From CAIWTU01 sp963815135 (GTDB taxonomy: Bacteria > Desulfobacterota > Desulfuromonadia > Geobacterales > Geobacteraceae), in the NCBI GenBank assembly GCA_963815135.1, contig CAWFFO010000011.1:744001-808000 (forward strand): DNA of 64,000 bases, in the 5' to 3' direction. The notes under the pieces are model-generated. The model worked only from the letters and a program-made list of their open reading frames with translations. It was not told the DNA's origin and made no database searches. The position numbers were made by a program, and so were the translations under genes. This document shows, one piece after another, positions 50,793 through 59,547 of this stretch. The stretch's first letter is position 1. The number at the start of each line of letters is the position of its first letter.

Positions 50793-52244
50793 ATGAAAAG
50801 TAAACTTCTTATACTGGATGACGATCTTTCGATTCTGGAACTGTTGAATGCCGTTTTTGAAGATGAGGGAATGGATATACTGCTGCAGAGCGACTGTGAT
50901 TCCGCCATAGAGTGCGTGCGGAACGAACACCCCAATGTCGCCATACTGGATATCTGTCTGCCGAAGAAGTCCGGTCTCGACGTGCTCCAGGAGATCAAGA
51001 AGATTGATCCGGGTTTGTCGGTCATCATGACGACCGGTTTCCGGACAACCAGGAATGCAATCGAGGCGATGAAACATGGTGCTTACGATTACCTGACCAA
51101 GCCGTTCGAGATAGAGAAGATTAAAACAGTTGTGGAAAAAGCACTGGAATGCAATCTGCTGAACCGCAAGGTCAGATTTTCAGGGACCAACAACGAGCAA
51201 TTTTCCGAAGACGAGCTGGAAGAAGATATAATGATCGGCTCGACACCGGGCATGATTCAGATATGGAAAATGGTTGGAAAAGTAGCTGACTCGGACACCA
51301 CCGTCCTCATCCAGGGAGAAAGCGGCACGGGAAAAGAGCTGCTGGCAAGGGCAGTTTACAATAATTCCCGACGGAACAATAAACCATTCCTGGCGGTGAA
51401 TTGTGCGGCGCTCCCGGAAAACCTGCTGGAGAGCGAACTTTTCGGTCATGAAAAAGGGGCGTTCACCGATGCCCACACGCGCAAAATCGGAAAGTTCGAA
51501 CAGTGCGACGAGGGCACAATATTTCTCGATGAAATAGCCGAAATGAGTCTGTGGAACCAGGGAAAGCTTCTGCGCGTGCTGGAAAACCAGGAGTTCGAAA
51601 GGGTTGGCGGCAACGAGACCATAAAAGTCGATGTGCGGGTAATCGCCGCCACCAATGCCAGCCTTCTTTCCGCTGTTCGGGAAAAGAAATTCAGGATGGA
51701 CCTTTTTTATCGCCTCAGGGTCGTGTCGTTTTTTCTCCCTCCTCTCAGGGAAAGGCTCGATGATCTCCCCATACTTGCCGATTTGTTCATCAGGAAATAT
51801 GCCCGCAAATACAACAAGACAGTGAACGGAATATCACCTGCGGCAATGGAACACCTGCTCGAACTGCCATGGGAAGGAAATATCCGTGAATTGAAAAATA
51901 TCATCAATTCGTCGGTGCTTTTCTGCAAGGGGGAAATCCTCGTTCCCGAAGATTTCGAATCTTTTCAGCAGACCAGGAGCAAGGCGAAGAAAATAAACCC
52001 TGAAATGTTCGGCAATAACTATTATGAGGCTTTTCTCTCAATGCTGCAGCCTTCTTTCAATGATATATGCGACAAATACTCCGGCAATGTTTTCGAGAAT
52101 ATGACGATTGGCCTGGAAAAAGCCGTGATACGCATGGCCATGGAAAAAACCGGACACAACCAGGTGTTGGCTGCCAAGATTCTCGGAATCAGCCGCAATA
52201 CCCTGAGGGACAGGCTGGAAAAGTATAAGTTCGGGACGGGGTGA
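50793..52244 (+). CDS. Sigma54-dependent response regulator (NtrC family)
   Basis: A 483-residue transcription activator: receiver domain with Asp53 (VAILDICLP), a sigma54 AAA+ domain with Walker A GESGTGKE at 175-182, the sigma54-contact loop GAFTDA at 222-227 and Walker B TIFLDEIAEM, then a Fis-type helix-turn-helix at the end (NQVLAAKILGISRNTLRDRL). It should activate sigma54 promoters after phosphorylation. No kinase gene is adjacent. Targets are unknown; I see no clear sigma54 promoter in the window. Confidence 0.92.
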   Translation: MKSKLLILDDDLSILELLNAVFEDEGMDILLQSDCDSAIECVRNEHPNVAILDICLPKKSGLDVLQEIKKIDPGLSVIMTTGFRTTRNAIEAMKHGAYDYLTKPFEIEKIKTVVEKALECNLLNRKVRFSGTNNEQFSEDELEEDIMIGSTPGMIQIWKMVGKVADSDTTVLIQGESGTGKELLARAVYNNSRRNNKPFLAVNCAALPENLLESELFGHEKGAFTDAHTRKIGKFEQCDEGTIFLDEIAEMSLWNQGKLLRVLENQEFERVGGNETIKVDVRVIAATNASLLSAVREKKFRMDLFYRLRVVSFFLPPLRERLDDLPILADLFIRKYARKYNKTVNGISPAAMEHLLELPWEGNIRELKNIINSSVLFCKGEILVPEDFESFQQTRSKAKKINPEMFGNNYYEAFLSMLQPSFNDICDKYSGNVFENMTIGLEKAVIRMAMEKTGHNQVLAAKILGISRNTLRDRLEKYKFGTG

Positions 52245-52322
52245 AAAAGTTTAAGGTTCAATGTTCAGGGTTATTACTTTGGGCGTTGAAGGTTGACCAT
52301 TTTATATGACAGGAGCAATGTT

Positions 52323-54725
52323 ATGGAAAGGCCGCTGTTCCTGCCGCTTTTTTCATTAATAACCGGCCTTGTCACAGCTGACATCTTTCTTTTCTTTGTC
52401 CCGTCCGCGTTACCCTGCATCCTGCTCGCCGCATGTTTTCCCCTCCTGTTTCTGAAGCAACGCTCCCCCTTTTTCATTTGCCTGGCATTATTTTTCTTTT
52501 CCTGGGGAGATCTCTCCCTGAAGCCTTTGCTGTCGTATCAGCCTGCCCGCAATGACATTGTTCAATTTGCATCGGACCGGAAGGTTACTATAGAGGGAGT
52601 CCTGGATTCCAGGCCCGAGTCGACCGGCAGGGGATACAATATTTACCTGCGCTGCGAAAAAATATACTGGAAAAACGGTTATTCCCCCGTTACAGGCCGG
52701 ATTTTGCTGTATGTCGGAGAAGGGGCGAGCGGATTCCTCACCGGCGACAGGGTGCGCTTCATATCAAGGATAAACAAACCGAGAAATTTCGGATTACCCG
52801 GCGAATTCGATTACGTGCGTTATCTTGCCTACCGGAACGTACATGTCACTGCTTATGTCCCTGAGACAAGGGATCTGATTCTTGTGAGAAGAAACGCCCG
52901 CTACCGCCTGCAGTCCCTGACTGACATGGTCGCGGCAAGAATCGGAAGGTTTGTTGACTCAACCGTCCCGGGAGAAGAAGGTTCTATCCTGAAAGCCTTG
53001 CTTCTTGGGGATACTGGCAATATTTCCGAAAAGACGAAAGAGGCATATGCAAAAACGGGCGTCAGTCACATTCTTTCAATTTCCGGTTTTCATGTGGGTA
53101 TCGTATCTCTTTTTGTTTTTTATTTATTGTCATGCCTGATAGGGAGTTCGGAGTTTCTCCTGTTACATTTGAATGTTCGTCGTCTGATCCTTCTTTTGAC
53201 GATACCGTTCGTAATTTTCTACCTCTTCCTGTCAGGGGCTGCCCCGGCCACCGTCAGGTCGGTAATAATGATTATGGCTTATGTTGCCGCCTTGATGCTG
53301 GAAAGGGAAACGCACCCCTTGAATTCGCTTATGCTGGCCGCCCTGATTATTCTGGTATGTTCCCCCCCGGCATTATTCGATATTTCATTCCAGCTTTCCT
53401 TCCTGGCGTTATGGGGGATCATTGTTCTCGTGCCCCTGTTTGCAGCCCCCTTCAAGGGCGGCGAAGGGAAAATACGATACAAGCTCCTGATCTTTCTCAT
53501 GGTATCCACCGCGGCCACCCTTGCCACTCTTGCCCCGGTTGCATACTATTTTCACAGGGTTTCCTTCACCGGGCTTGTCGCCAACTTTTTCATTGTTCCC
53601 CTGGTGGGCTACGGAGCGGTGGTGCTCTGTTTTTCCGCACTGCCGTTCATTTTCTTTTTCCCCCTGCTTGCCGGGCTTCTGTTGAAAACAGCGGCTTTGG
53701 CGGTCAAGGCATCCGGTTGCATCATAAACCTCTTTGCGACATTGCCAGCGTTTCCAACGCTGAATCCCACCCTTACGGATCTGCTGCTTTTTTATCTTTT
53801 TCTCACCTGTATTACTTTCGTCTCACAAAAAAAGCGGAGATTTCTGCTGTGCGGGTCACTGGTGGTGATTTTCGCTCTGATAAAGTCAGTGACTCTACTG
53901 GCAGCCGGAAATGAAAAAGTTCTGGGGATAACCTTTTTCAGTGTCGGGCAGGGGGAGTCGACCCTCATTTCTTTTCCGAACGGCAGAAAAATGCTTGTGG
54001 ATGGTGGCGGAAGTTTGCGTGACGGCGGAATGGATGTGGGGAAAAGACTGCTGGCTCCCGCCCTCTGGCGCAAGGGGGTGGGCAGAATTGACTATGTCGT
54101 TCTTTCCCATCCCCATCCGGACCACCTGAAAGGTCTCCTGTATGTACTGGAAAATTTTCCGGTTGGTGAATTCTGGGAAAGCGGAATACGTACGGATGCG
54201 GATGAGAGTCGGGAGCTGACGAGAATCCTGGCGGAAAAACATGTGCCGATCCATTTAATAAATTCCGCTGCCAGGCCGATAAGTGTAGGGGACGCGCTTA
54301 TTGAGCCACTTGCTCCTTTTCCACATACTCCCGTGCAGGAAGAGGACGTGAATGATAACTCACTTGTTTTTCGTTTGAAATACGGCGACTTCTCCATGCT
54401 CTTTACCGGAGATATCGGTCCGGATACGGAAACGTTCCTTGTCGGACATCCGGAATGTCTTTCGTGTACGGTTTTGAAAGTGGCCCATCACGGAAGCCGT
54501 TATTCAACATCCGATGCTTTCCTGACCGCTGCATCTCCACGGATTGCGCTTATTTCGGCGGGGTACGGAAACAGTTTCGGCTTGCCGGCCGACCGCACCC
54601 TGGCATTGCTGGACCGACGAGGCGTAAAAGTCTTTCGAACGGATCTTGACGGTACAATAGAGGTTGTCGCAGGCAAAAATGGGTTGAAGGTTTCAACCTG
54701 CTTCCCACAAGGGCATTTTCATTGA
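52323..54725 (+). CDS. comEC: ComEC/Rec2 DNA uptake channel protein
   Basis: An 800-residue inner-membrane protein. Order: N-terminal hydrophobic helices, an OB-like DUF4131 domain (KVTIEGVLDSRPESTGRGYN), the competence membrane domain (LLGDTGNISEKTKEAYAKTG, then SHILSISGFHVGIVSLFVFY), and a C-terminal metallo-beta-lactamase domain (GQGESTLISFPNGRKMLVDGG and SHPHPDHLKG). It imports single-stranded DNA during transformation. The ATG at 52323 has AGGAG seven bases upstream. No other competence genes are in the window. Confidence 0.92.
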   Translation: MERPLFLPLFSLITGLVTADIFLFFVPSALPCILLAACFPLLFLKQRSPFFICLALFFFSWGDLSLKPLLSYQPARNDIVQFASDRKVTIEGVLDSRPESTGRGYNIYLRCEKIYWKNGYSPVTGRILLYVGEGASGFLTGDRVRFISRINKPRNFGLPGEFDYVRYLAYRNVHVTAYVPETRDLILVRRNARYRLQSLTDMVAARIGRFVDSTVPGEEGSILKALLLGDTGNISEKTKEAYAKTGVSHILSISGFHVGIVSLFVFYLLSCLIGSSEFLLLHLNVRRLILLLTIPFVIFYLFLSGAAPATVRSVIMIMAYVAALMLERETHPLNSLMLAALIILVCSPPALFDISFQLSFLALWGIIVLVPLFAAPFKGGEGKIRYKLLIFLMVSTAATLATLAPVAYYFHRVSFTGLVANFFIVPLVGYGAVVLCFSALPFIFFFPLLAGLLLKTAALAVKASGCIINLFATLPAFPTLNPTLTDLLLFYLFLTCITFVSQKKRRFLLCGSLVVIFALIKSVTLLAAGNEKVLGITFFSVGQGESTLISFPNGRKMLVDGGGSLRDGGMDVGKRLLAPALWRKGVGRIDYVVLSHPHPDHLKGLLYVLENFPVGEFWESGIRTDADESRELTRILAEKHVPIHLINSAARPISVGDALIEPLAPFPHTPVQEEDVNDNSLVFRLKYGDFSMLFTGDIGPDTETFLVGHPECLSCTVLKVAHHGSRYSTSDAFLTAASPRIALISAGYGNSFGLPADRTLALLDRRGVKVFRTDLDGTIEVVAGKNGLKVSTCFPQGHFH

Positions 54726-54802
54726 CAAAAAACCGTCATGTCTGATAATTTTACTTATTTGTCGTGGCTGTATAGGCAGTTTTCTCATAGGGGTACCGCT
54801 TA

Positions 54803-56188
54803 ATGGACAGAATACTTGTTGTCGAGGATGACAGGTTTTTCAGGGAAATGTTTTATCACCTGCTGCGTGGTGAAGGTTACGAAGTCGATACCGTTGCCTC
54901 TCCTGTTGAGGCCCTGGTCTCCCTGGAGAAGAACGAGTACCAACTGGTTATAAGTGACCTTGTCATGCCGGAAATGAACGGTATCGATCTGCTTTTTCGC
55001 GTCAAGCAGCATGATCCTGACATAGACGTTATCCTGGTCACCGCTAACTCAAATGTCGAAACAGCCATTTTCGCCCTGAAAAACGGTGCCAGGGACTATC
55101 TGATAAAACCCATCAATCATGATGAATTCAAACATTCCGTGAGTCTGTGCTTTGAGCAGAAAAGGCTGCTGAACGAAAATATAGAACTGAAAAGTCTCGT
55201 ACATCTGTTTCAAGTTGGGCAGACTATCGCCAACTGTCTGGAACTTGATCGTCTTAACTCGCTTATTGTTGATTCCCTGTTAAAAGAGGTCGGCACTTCG
55301 AGAGCGCTGGGACTGTTCCTGAACGATGAAGGCAGGCTTGCTCTCAGCGAGATACGCGGCTTCAGCGAACAGGATGGTGAAGATATAATAGGGGCTATGC
55401 TGCCCGATTGCATGCGCTATGAAGGAACGTCATGTGATTACAAGCGTCTTGAAAATTTTTTCGCATCCGATTCTTTGGTCGGAGAATCGCTGCGGGCCGA
55501 ACTCAAGGAAGCCCTTATTCTTTTCATCCGCTCGAAAACGACCTTACAGGGTGTCGTCATGCTGTTCAACAACAGTGGCGGCGTTTTCCAGTCTGATATA
55601 AATTACAGGAACCTCAATTTCATTCTGGATCAGTCTTCGCTGGCGTTTGAAAATGCAACCCGATTCGCGACGGCGAAGAACCTCCTTTATATCGATGAAC
55701 TGACCGGACTGTTTAACTATCGCTATCTGGATATTGCACTGGATCGGGAAATCAAAAGGGCGGAACGATACGGCTCCAGTGTGACCGTCATATTCATCGA
55801 CCTGGATCTGTTTAAAGGCGTAAACGACAGGTTTGGTCATCTGGTCGGCAGCCGCGTGCTCAGTGAAGTGGGCAAACTTCTGAAAATGCTGGTTCGCGAG
55901 GTTGATCTTGTGATCCGTTACGGTGGCGATGAATACACTGTCATACTTGTCGAAACCAGTATTCCCGGGGCAAAGGCGGTTGCGGAGCGCATACGTTCCG
56001 CTATCGAATCGCACCAGTTTCTCCAGGATGAGGGATATGACATCAGGTTGACTGCCTGCCTCGGTTTTGCTTCATTTCCGGAAGATACGAAATCGAAGCA
56101 TGAACTCCTGGATGTCGCCGACCGGGCCATGTACCGTGGAAAGGAAAGCGGCCGGAACATGGTGTTCAGGGCCTTGCAGGAAAAATGA
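54803..56188 (+). CDS. REC-GGDEF response regulator (diguanylate cyclase)
   Basis: A 461-residue protein. A receiver domain has Asp52 (LVISDLVMP). A middle domain of about 150 residues is GAF-like (LVHLFQVGQTIANCLELDRLNSLIVDSLL in parts). A C-terminal GGDEF domain follows (LTGLFNYRYLD, then active site GGDEY at 374-378, with an inhibitory-site RxxD as REVD five residues before). GGDEY is a tolerated variant. It should make c-di-GMP in response to phosphorylation. It is the last gene before the insertion element. Confidence 0.9.
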   Translation: MDRILVVEDDRFFREMFYHLLRGEGYEVDTVASPVEALVSLEKNEYQLVISDLVMPEMNGIDLLFRVKQHDPDIDVILVTANSNVETAIFALKNGARDYLIKPINHDEFKHSVSLCFEQKRLLNENIELKSLVHLFQVGQTIANCLELDRLNSLIVDSLLKEVGTSRALGLFLNDEGRLALSEIRGFSEQDGEDIIGAMLPDCMRYEGTSCDYKRLENFFASDSLVGESLRAELKEALILFIRSKTTLQGVVMLFNNSGGVFQSDINYRNLNFILDQSSLAFENATRFATAKNLLYIDELTGLFNYRYLDIALDREIKRAERYGSSVTVIFIDLDLFKGVNDRFGHLVGSRVLSEVGKLLKMLVREVDLVIRYGGDEYTVILVETSIPGAKAVAERIRSAIESHQFLQDEGYDIRLTACLGFASFPEDTKSKHELLDVADRAMYRGKESGRNMVFRALQEK

Positions 56189-56296
56189 AATACATGCAGC
56201 TGACAGCCGGCTGCCGGAAAATACGGAAATATGCCGCTGACAGAAGACTGTCATCAAAAGGCCTGGGTTACTTATTACAAATAACCGCCGGGAAAG

Positions 56297-56315
56297 CCTC
56301 GCCTTATAGGCGGGG
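56297..56315 (+). repeat. Left-end palindrome of the IS200/IS605 element
   Basis: CCTCGCC and GGCGGGG pair (one G-U) around the loop TTATA. It differs from the right-end palindrome only in the loop. Confidence 0.8.
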
Positions 56316-56391
56316 ATGAAAGGCGCCTGGTTTGGTGAATATACTTTATTAAATTTATACCTATGTTATTATAAATGCAATTAAAAATAAG

Positions 56392-56796
56392 ATGAATATA
56401 CAATACGAGTCAACCCGTCATGCGAAGTTTCTTCTCTCCTACCACTTGATATGGTGCCCCAAGTATCGGCGGTCCATTCTCGACAGGGAAGAAGTGGTTG
56501 CGGCTGTTCGGGAGACAATCGAATCCCGCGTTGCTGAGATTGGCTGCACGCTCATTGCGCTTGAGGTCATGCCGGACCATGTTCAGCTTTCATTGTCGGC
56601 ACCACCGCGATTTTCTCCTGCTCAACTTGCAGGAAAGATCAAGGGTGGTTCTGGTTCGACCCTTGCCGCCCGGTTTCCCGAACTGAAAAAGAAGGGGGCG
56701 ATCTGGTCACGTTCGTACTTCTGCGCAACTACTGGCACGGTGTCTTCCGAAGTGATCCGTCAGTACATCGAAACCCAATGGAGCAGAATAGTTTGA
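56392..56796 (+). CDS. tnpA: IS200/IS605 Y1 transposase TnpA (HUH site altered)
   Basis: A 134-residue single-strand DNA transposase. The family layout is clear (YHLIWCPKYRRSIL near the start, SAPPRFSPAQLAGKIKG in the middle) and the nucleophile is Tyr125 in IRQYIETQ. The HUH metal site, normally DHVH, reads DHVQ here: His63 is kept but residue 65 is Gln (CAG at 56584-56586, one base from a His codon). This should weaken or abolish cleavage, so the copy may not move on its own. Its end overlaps the tnpB start. Confidence 0.9.
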   Translation: MNIQYESTRHAKFLLSYHLIWCPKYRRSILDREEVVAAVRETIESRVAEIGCTLIALEVMPDHVQLSLSAPPRFSPAQLAGKIKGGSGSTLAARFPELKKKGAIWSRSYFCATTGTVSSEVIRQYIETQWSRIV

Positions 56797-57944
56797 GAAC
56801 CTTTGTCTTTAAGGCATACGTTTCCAGGCGAAACCGGAAGCTGCACCGGCAGATCGATGTTGCGTCGTCGGTGTGGAACCATTGCATTGCTCTGCACAAG
56901 CGGTACTACCGGCTTTTTGACAAACACCTGAACCAGTTCCAACTGATGAAGCACATCACTAAGCTGAAGCGGCTGCCACGTTATTCTTTCTGGTCGGAAG
57001 TCGGCTCCCAGTCCGTACAGGACGTGGTGCAGCGAATCGAAAAAGGCTACCAGCTCTTTTTCAAGTGCGCCAAAGACAGGAAAGCGGGCCGGCCGTCTTC
57101 GCGCAAGGTTCGACCTCCGACATTCCGGAAGCGAACCAAATACCAGAGTTTCACACTGAAGCAGGCCGGCTATTCCCTGTCCGGCAACCAGCTGCGGGTT
57201 GGTAAACAGCAATACCGCTACTTCAAGTCCCGCGAGATTGAGGGAAAGATCAAGACCCTCACCGTAAAACGGGATGCTCTGGGGGACATCTTCTTCATCT
57301 TCGTTACTGATGCCGAGTATCAGACACTCCATGCCGCGACTACCGAAATAGCGGGCATGGATTTTGGGCTGAAGGATTTTCTCACTATCAGCGATGGAAG
57401 AAAAGAACCTGCCCCTCAACCACTCAAGCACGCACTGAAACAACTCGCAAAAGCAAACCGTTCTCTCAGCAGGAAGCAGAAGGGCGGCAATAACAGGAGA
57501 AAGGCCAGAAAGAACCTTGCCCGCTTGCACCGGGTAATCGCCAACCGGCGCAAGGACTTCCATTTCAAGCTGGCCCGGCAGTTAGCTCATCGCTACAACG
57601 CTATTGCCATCGAAGACCTGAACCTGTCCGGCATGAAGGCGATGTGGGGCAGAAAGGTGTCCGACCTGGGCTTTGCCGGTTTTGTCTCGATCCTGGAACA
57701 CCAGGCAGCCAAGACCGGCTGCCAGATCGTCAAGATCGACCGCTGGTTTCCGAGCAGTAAGTTGTGTAGTTCCTGCGGAACCATTATCGAGAGATTGTCT
57801 CTCCGAGACCGGACATGGGCCTGCGACTGTGGCGCAATCCATGATCGGGATCTCAATGCTGCACTGAATATTCAAAGAGCAGGGACGTCTGCTCTTGGGC
57901 TAGGCGATGTAAGACCGGTAGCGATACCGGCGGTTGCTGTCTGA
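56778..57944 (+). CDS. tnpB: TnpB, RNA-guided nuclease of the IS element
   Basis: A 388-residue TnpB. The three RuvC acids are present: Asp195 (GMDFGLKDF), Glu279 (AIEDLNLSG) and Asp358 (HDRDLNAA). The zinc ribbon has CSSCG (Cys330, Cys333) and CDCG (Cys349, Cys351), and the N-terminal helical part is basic. TnpB cuts DNA at sites chosen by an omega RNA made from the element's right end and helps keep the element. The start ATG at 56778 overlaps tnpA by 19 bases; TTG at 56793 is an alternative. It appears intact. Confidence 0.92.
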   Translation: MEQNSLRTFVFKAYVSRRNRKLHRQIDVASSVWNHCIALHKRYYRLFDKHLNQFQLMKHITKLKRLPRYSFWSEVGSQSVQDVVQRIEKGYQLFFKCAKDRKAGRPSSRKVRPPTFRKRTKYQSFTLKQAGYSLSGNQLRVGKQQYRYFKSREIEGKIKTLTVKRDALGDIFFIFVTDAEYQTLHAATTEIAGMDFGLKDFLTISDGRKEPAPQPLKHALKQLAKANRSLSRKQKGGNNRRKARKNLARLHRVIANRRKDFHFKLARQLAHRYNAIAIEDLNLSGMKAMWGRKVSDLGFAGFVSILEHQAAKTGCQIVKIDRWFPSSKLCSSCGTIIERLSLRDRTWACDCGAIHDRDLNAALNIQRAGTSALGLGDVRPVAIPAVAV

Positions 57945-57972
57945 ATCCAGAATCCTCGCCTTTCAGGCGGGG
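57915..57972 (+). ncRNA. Probable 3' part of the TnpB omega RNA with right-end palindrome
   Basis: CCGGTA-GCGA-TACCGG (57915-57930) is a perfect six-base-pair hairpin with a GNRA tetraloop inside the last tnpB codons. The right-end palindrome follows (57954-57972). In characterised elements the omega RNA overlaps the tnpB 3' end, ends at the transposon right end and takes the flanking DNA as guide; by analogy the guide would be the bases after about 57980. The 5' end of the RNA is not visible from sequence. Confidence 0.55.
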
Positions 57973-58025
57973 AGTACGTCAACTGCCCCCAGCTTGGGTT
58001 ACGAAAAAGCGGAAAGGAAATTTAC

Positions 58026-59276
58026 GTGGCAATAACCGGAATTAAAGGGTTTAACGACATACTCCCGAACGAGATTGAAAAATGGCATTATATAGAAAAT
58101 ACTGCCCGTCGGGTTTTCGAGTTGTACGGTTTTTCCGAGATCCGTATCCCGATACTGGAAAAAACCGAGCTGTTTTCACGTTCCATCGGTGATGCGACCG
58201 ACATAGTCGAGAAAGAGATGTATTCGTTCGTTGACAAGGGCGATAACAGGGTAACCATGCGGCCGGAAGGCACGGCCGGAGTCATCAGGGCTTTTATTGA
58301 GCACAAGCTTTACGCAAGGGACCAGGTTACTAAACTGTATTACATGGGGCCGATGTTCCGTTACGAAAGGCCTCAGAAAGGCCGCTATCGCCAGTTTCAC
58401 CAGATAGGCGTCGAGCTTGCCGGTGTGACCGATCCCATGGCGGATGCACAGGTGCTGACCATGCTCTGCCGTTTTTTTGCCGAACTGGGCCTCACCGAGC
58501 CCGTGCTGCAGATAAATTCCCTTGGCTGCCCGGAATGCAGGCCGGCCTACAGGGAGAAACTGAAGGCTTTTCTCCGGTCGCGCCTGGATTCGCTTTGCGA
58601 AGACTGCGTACGCAGGTATGAAAACAACCCGCTGCGCACCCTGGACTGCAAGTCGGCCGGTTGCAAGGAGGCCACTGCCGACGCCCCGTCGGTGCTGGAC
58701 AATCTCTGCACGGAATGTTCCGACCATTTTGCGCAGACCCGACAGTATTTACAGGATACCGGAACCGTTTACGAGATAAACCACAGAATGGTGAGAGGGC
58801 TGGATTACTATACCCGTACCACCTTTGAGCTGGTTACGGGTCTTCTCGGCGCGCAGAGCGCCGTTGCTGCGGGCGGAAGATATGACGGACTTATAGGCCA
58901 GCTGGGCGGGCCCCAATTACCGGGTATAGGTTTTGCCATGGGTGTTGAGAGGGTTGTCCTGCTCCTCGCCGAGCAGGTTTTCGGCAAAAGACCGGACCTG
59001 TTCATTGCCTGTCATGGAGAAGCGGCACGCAAGGTGGCATACCGTATAATGTGTGCCTTGCAGGAACGGGGAGTTTCCGTTGAGATCGATTACGAGGGCA
59101 AAAGTCTGAAAAGCCAGATGCGCAGGGCCGATAAGTTCAATTCGCGGTTTACCCTGATAATAGGTGAAGATGAATTGAAAAACGGTATCGCCGCTCTGAA
59201 GGATATGGACAAGGGGGTTCAGGCGGATGTCCCGCTTTCGCCTGAAGAAATAGCCTCCGGTATCCGCGGTAACTGA
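58026..59276 (+). CDS. hisS: Histidyl-tRNA synthetase
   Basis: A 416-residue class IIa synthetase. Motif 1 lies in EIRIPILEKTELFSRSIG, motif 2 in GPMFRYERPQKGRYRQFHQ, the His-A loop in MVRGLDYYTRTTFE and motif 3 in GIGFAMGVERVVLL; the anticodon-binding domain is at the C-terminus. The GTG start has AAGGAAA upstream. The insertion element lies between it and the previous gene, so its original promoter may be displaced. Confidence 0.95.
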   Translation: MAITGIKGFNDILPNEIEKWHYIENTARRVFELYGFSEIRIPILEKTELFSRSIGDATDIVEKEMYSFVDKGDNRVTMRPEGTAGVIRAFIEHKLYARDQVTKLYYMGPMFRYERPQKGRYRQFHQIGVELAGVTDPMADAQVLTMLCRFFAELGLTEPVLQINSLGCPECRPAYREKLKAFLRSRLDSLCEDCVRRYENNPLRTLDCKSAGCKEATADAPSVLDNLCTECSDHFAQTRQYLQDTGTVYEINHRMVRGLDYYTRTTFELVTGLLGAQSAVAAGGRYDGLIGQLGGPQLPGIGFAMGVERVVLLLAEQVFGKRPDLFIACHGEAARKVAYRIMCALQERGVSVEIDYEGKSLKSQMRRADKFNSRFTLIIGEDELKNGIAALKDMDKGVQADVPLSPEEIASGIRGN

Positions 59277-59441
59277 AACCACTGTCAGATTATCCATACG
59301 CGGACCAGGAAAAGCAGGCGTTCGGGTATTTCTCCTCGAAATGACCTCTTGCATGAAATCCGTTCTGTTTGCTTCTGTTAAGCCGTTTTCCCGCTATTGA
59401 AGTATACGGACCTCGGAACGGATCCTATTTGAGGAAAAGAC

Positions 59442-59468
59442 GGGGCGGTCCATGTGACCGCCCCTTTT
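59442..59468 (+). terminator. Rho-independent terminator after hisS
   Basis: GGGGCGGTC and GACCGCCCC form a perfect nine-base-pair stem with a five-base loop followed by TTTT. It lies 165 bases after the hisS stop and before rmuC. Confidence 0.85.
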
Positions 59469-59547
59469 GCCTTTCCCGCGGTCTATACTTCACACAAATT
59501 TTCTGATATTCTCAATATTTATGAGTTATCCGAAAGGTCCCGGCTCC

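Larger units (their letters stand above)
56290..57985 (+). mobile_element. IS200/IS605-family element with tnpA and tnpB
   Basis: Two genes in tandem (Y1 transposase, TnpB) are bounded by matching short palindromes: left CCTCGCC-TTATA-GGCGGGG (56297-56315) and right CCTCGCC-TTTCA-GGCGGGG (57954-57972). Such subterminal hairpins are the recognition ends of this family, which has no terminal inverted repeats and no target duplication, so exact ends are uncertain by about 10-20 bases. It sits between the REC-GGDEF gene and hisS and breaks neither. Confidence 0.85.

Noticed and set aside
56778..57944. Cas12-like CRISPR effector
   Set aside because: Length of 388 residues, the tnpA partner and the subterminal palindromes identify it as transposon TnpB.
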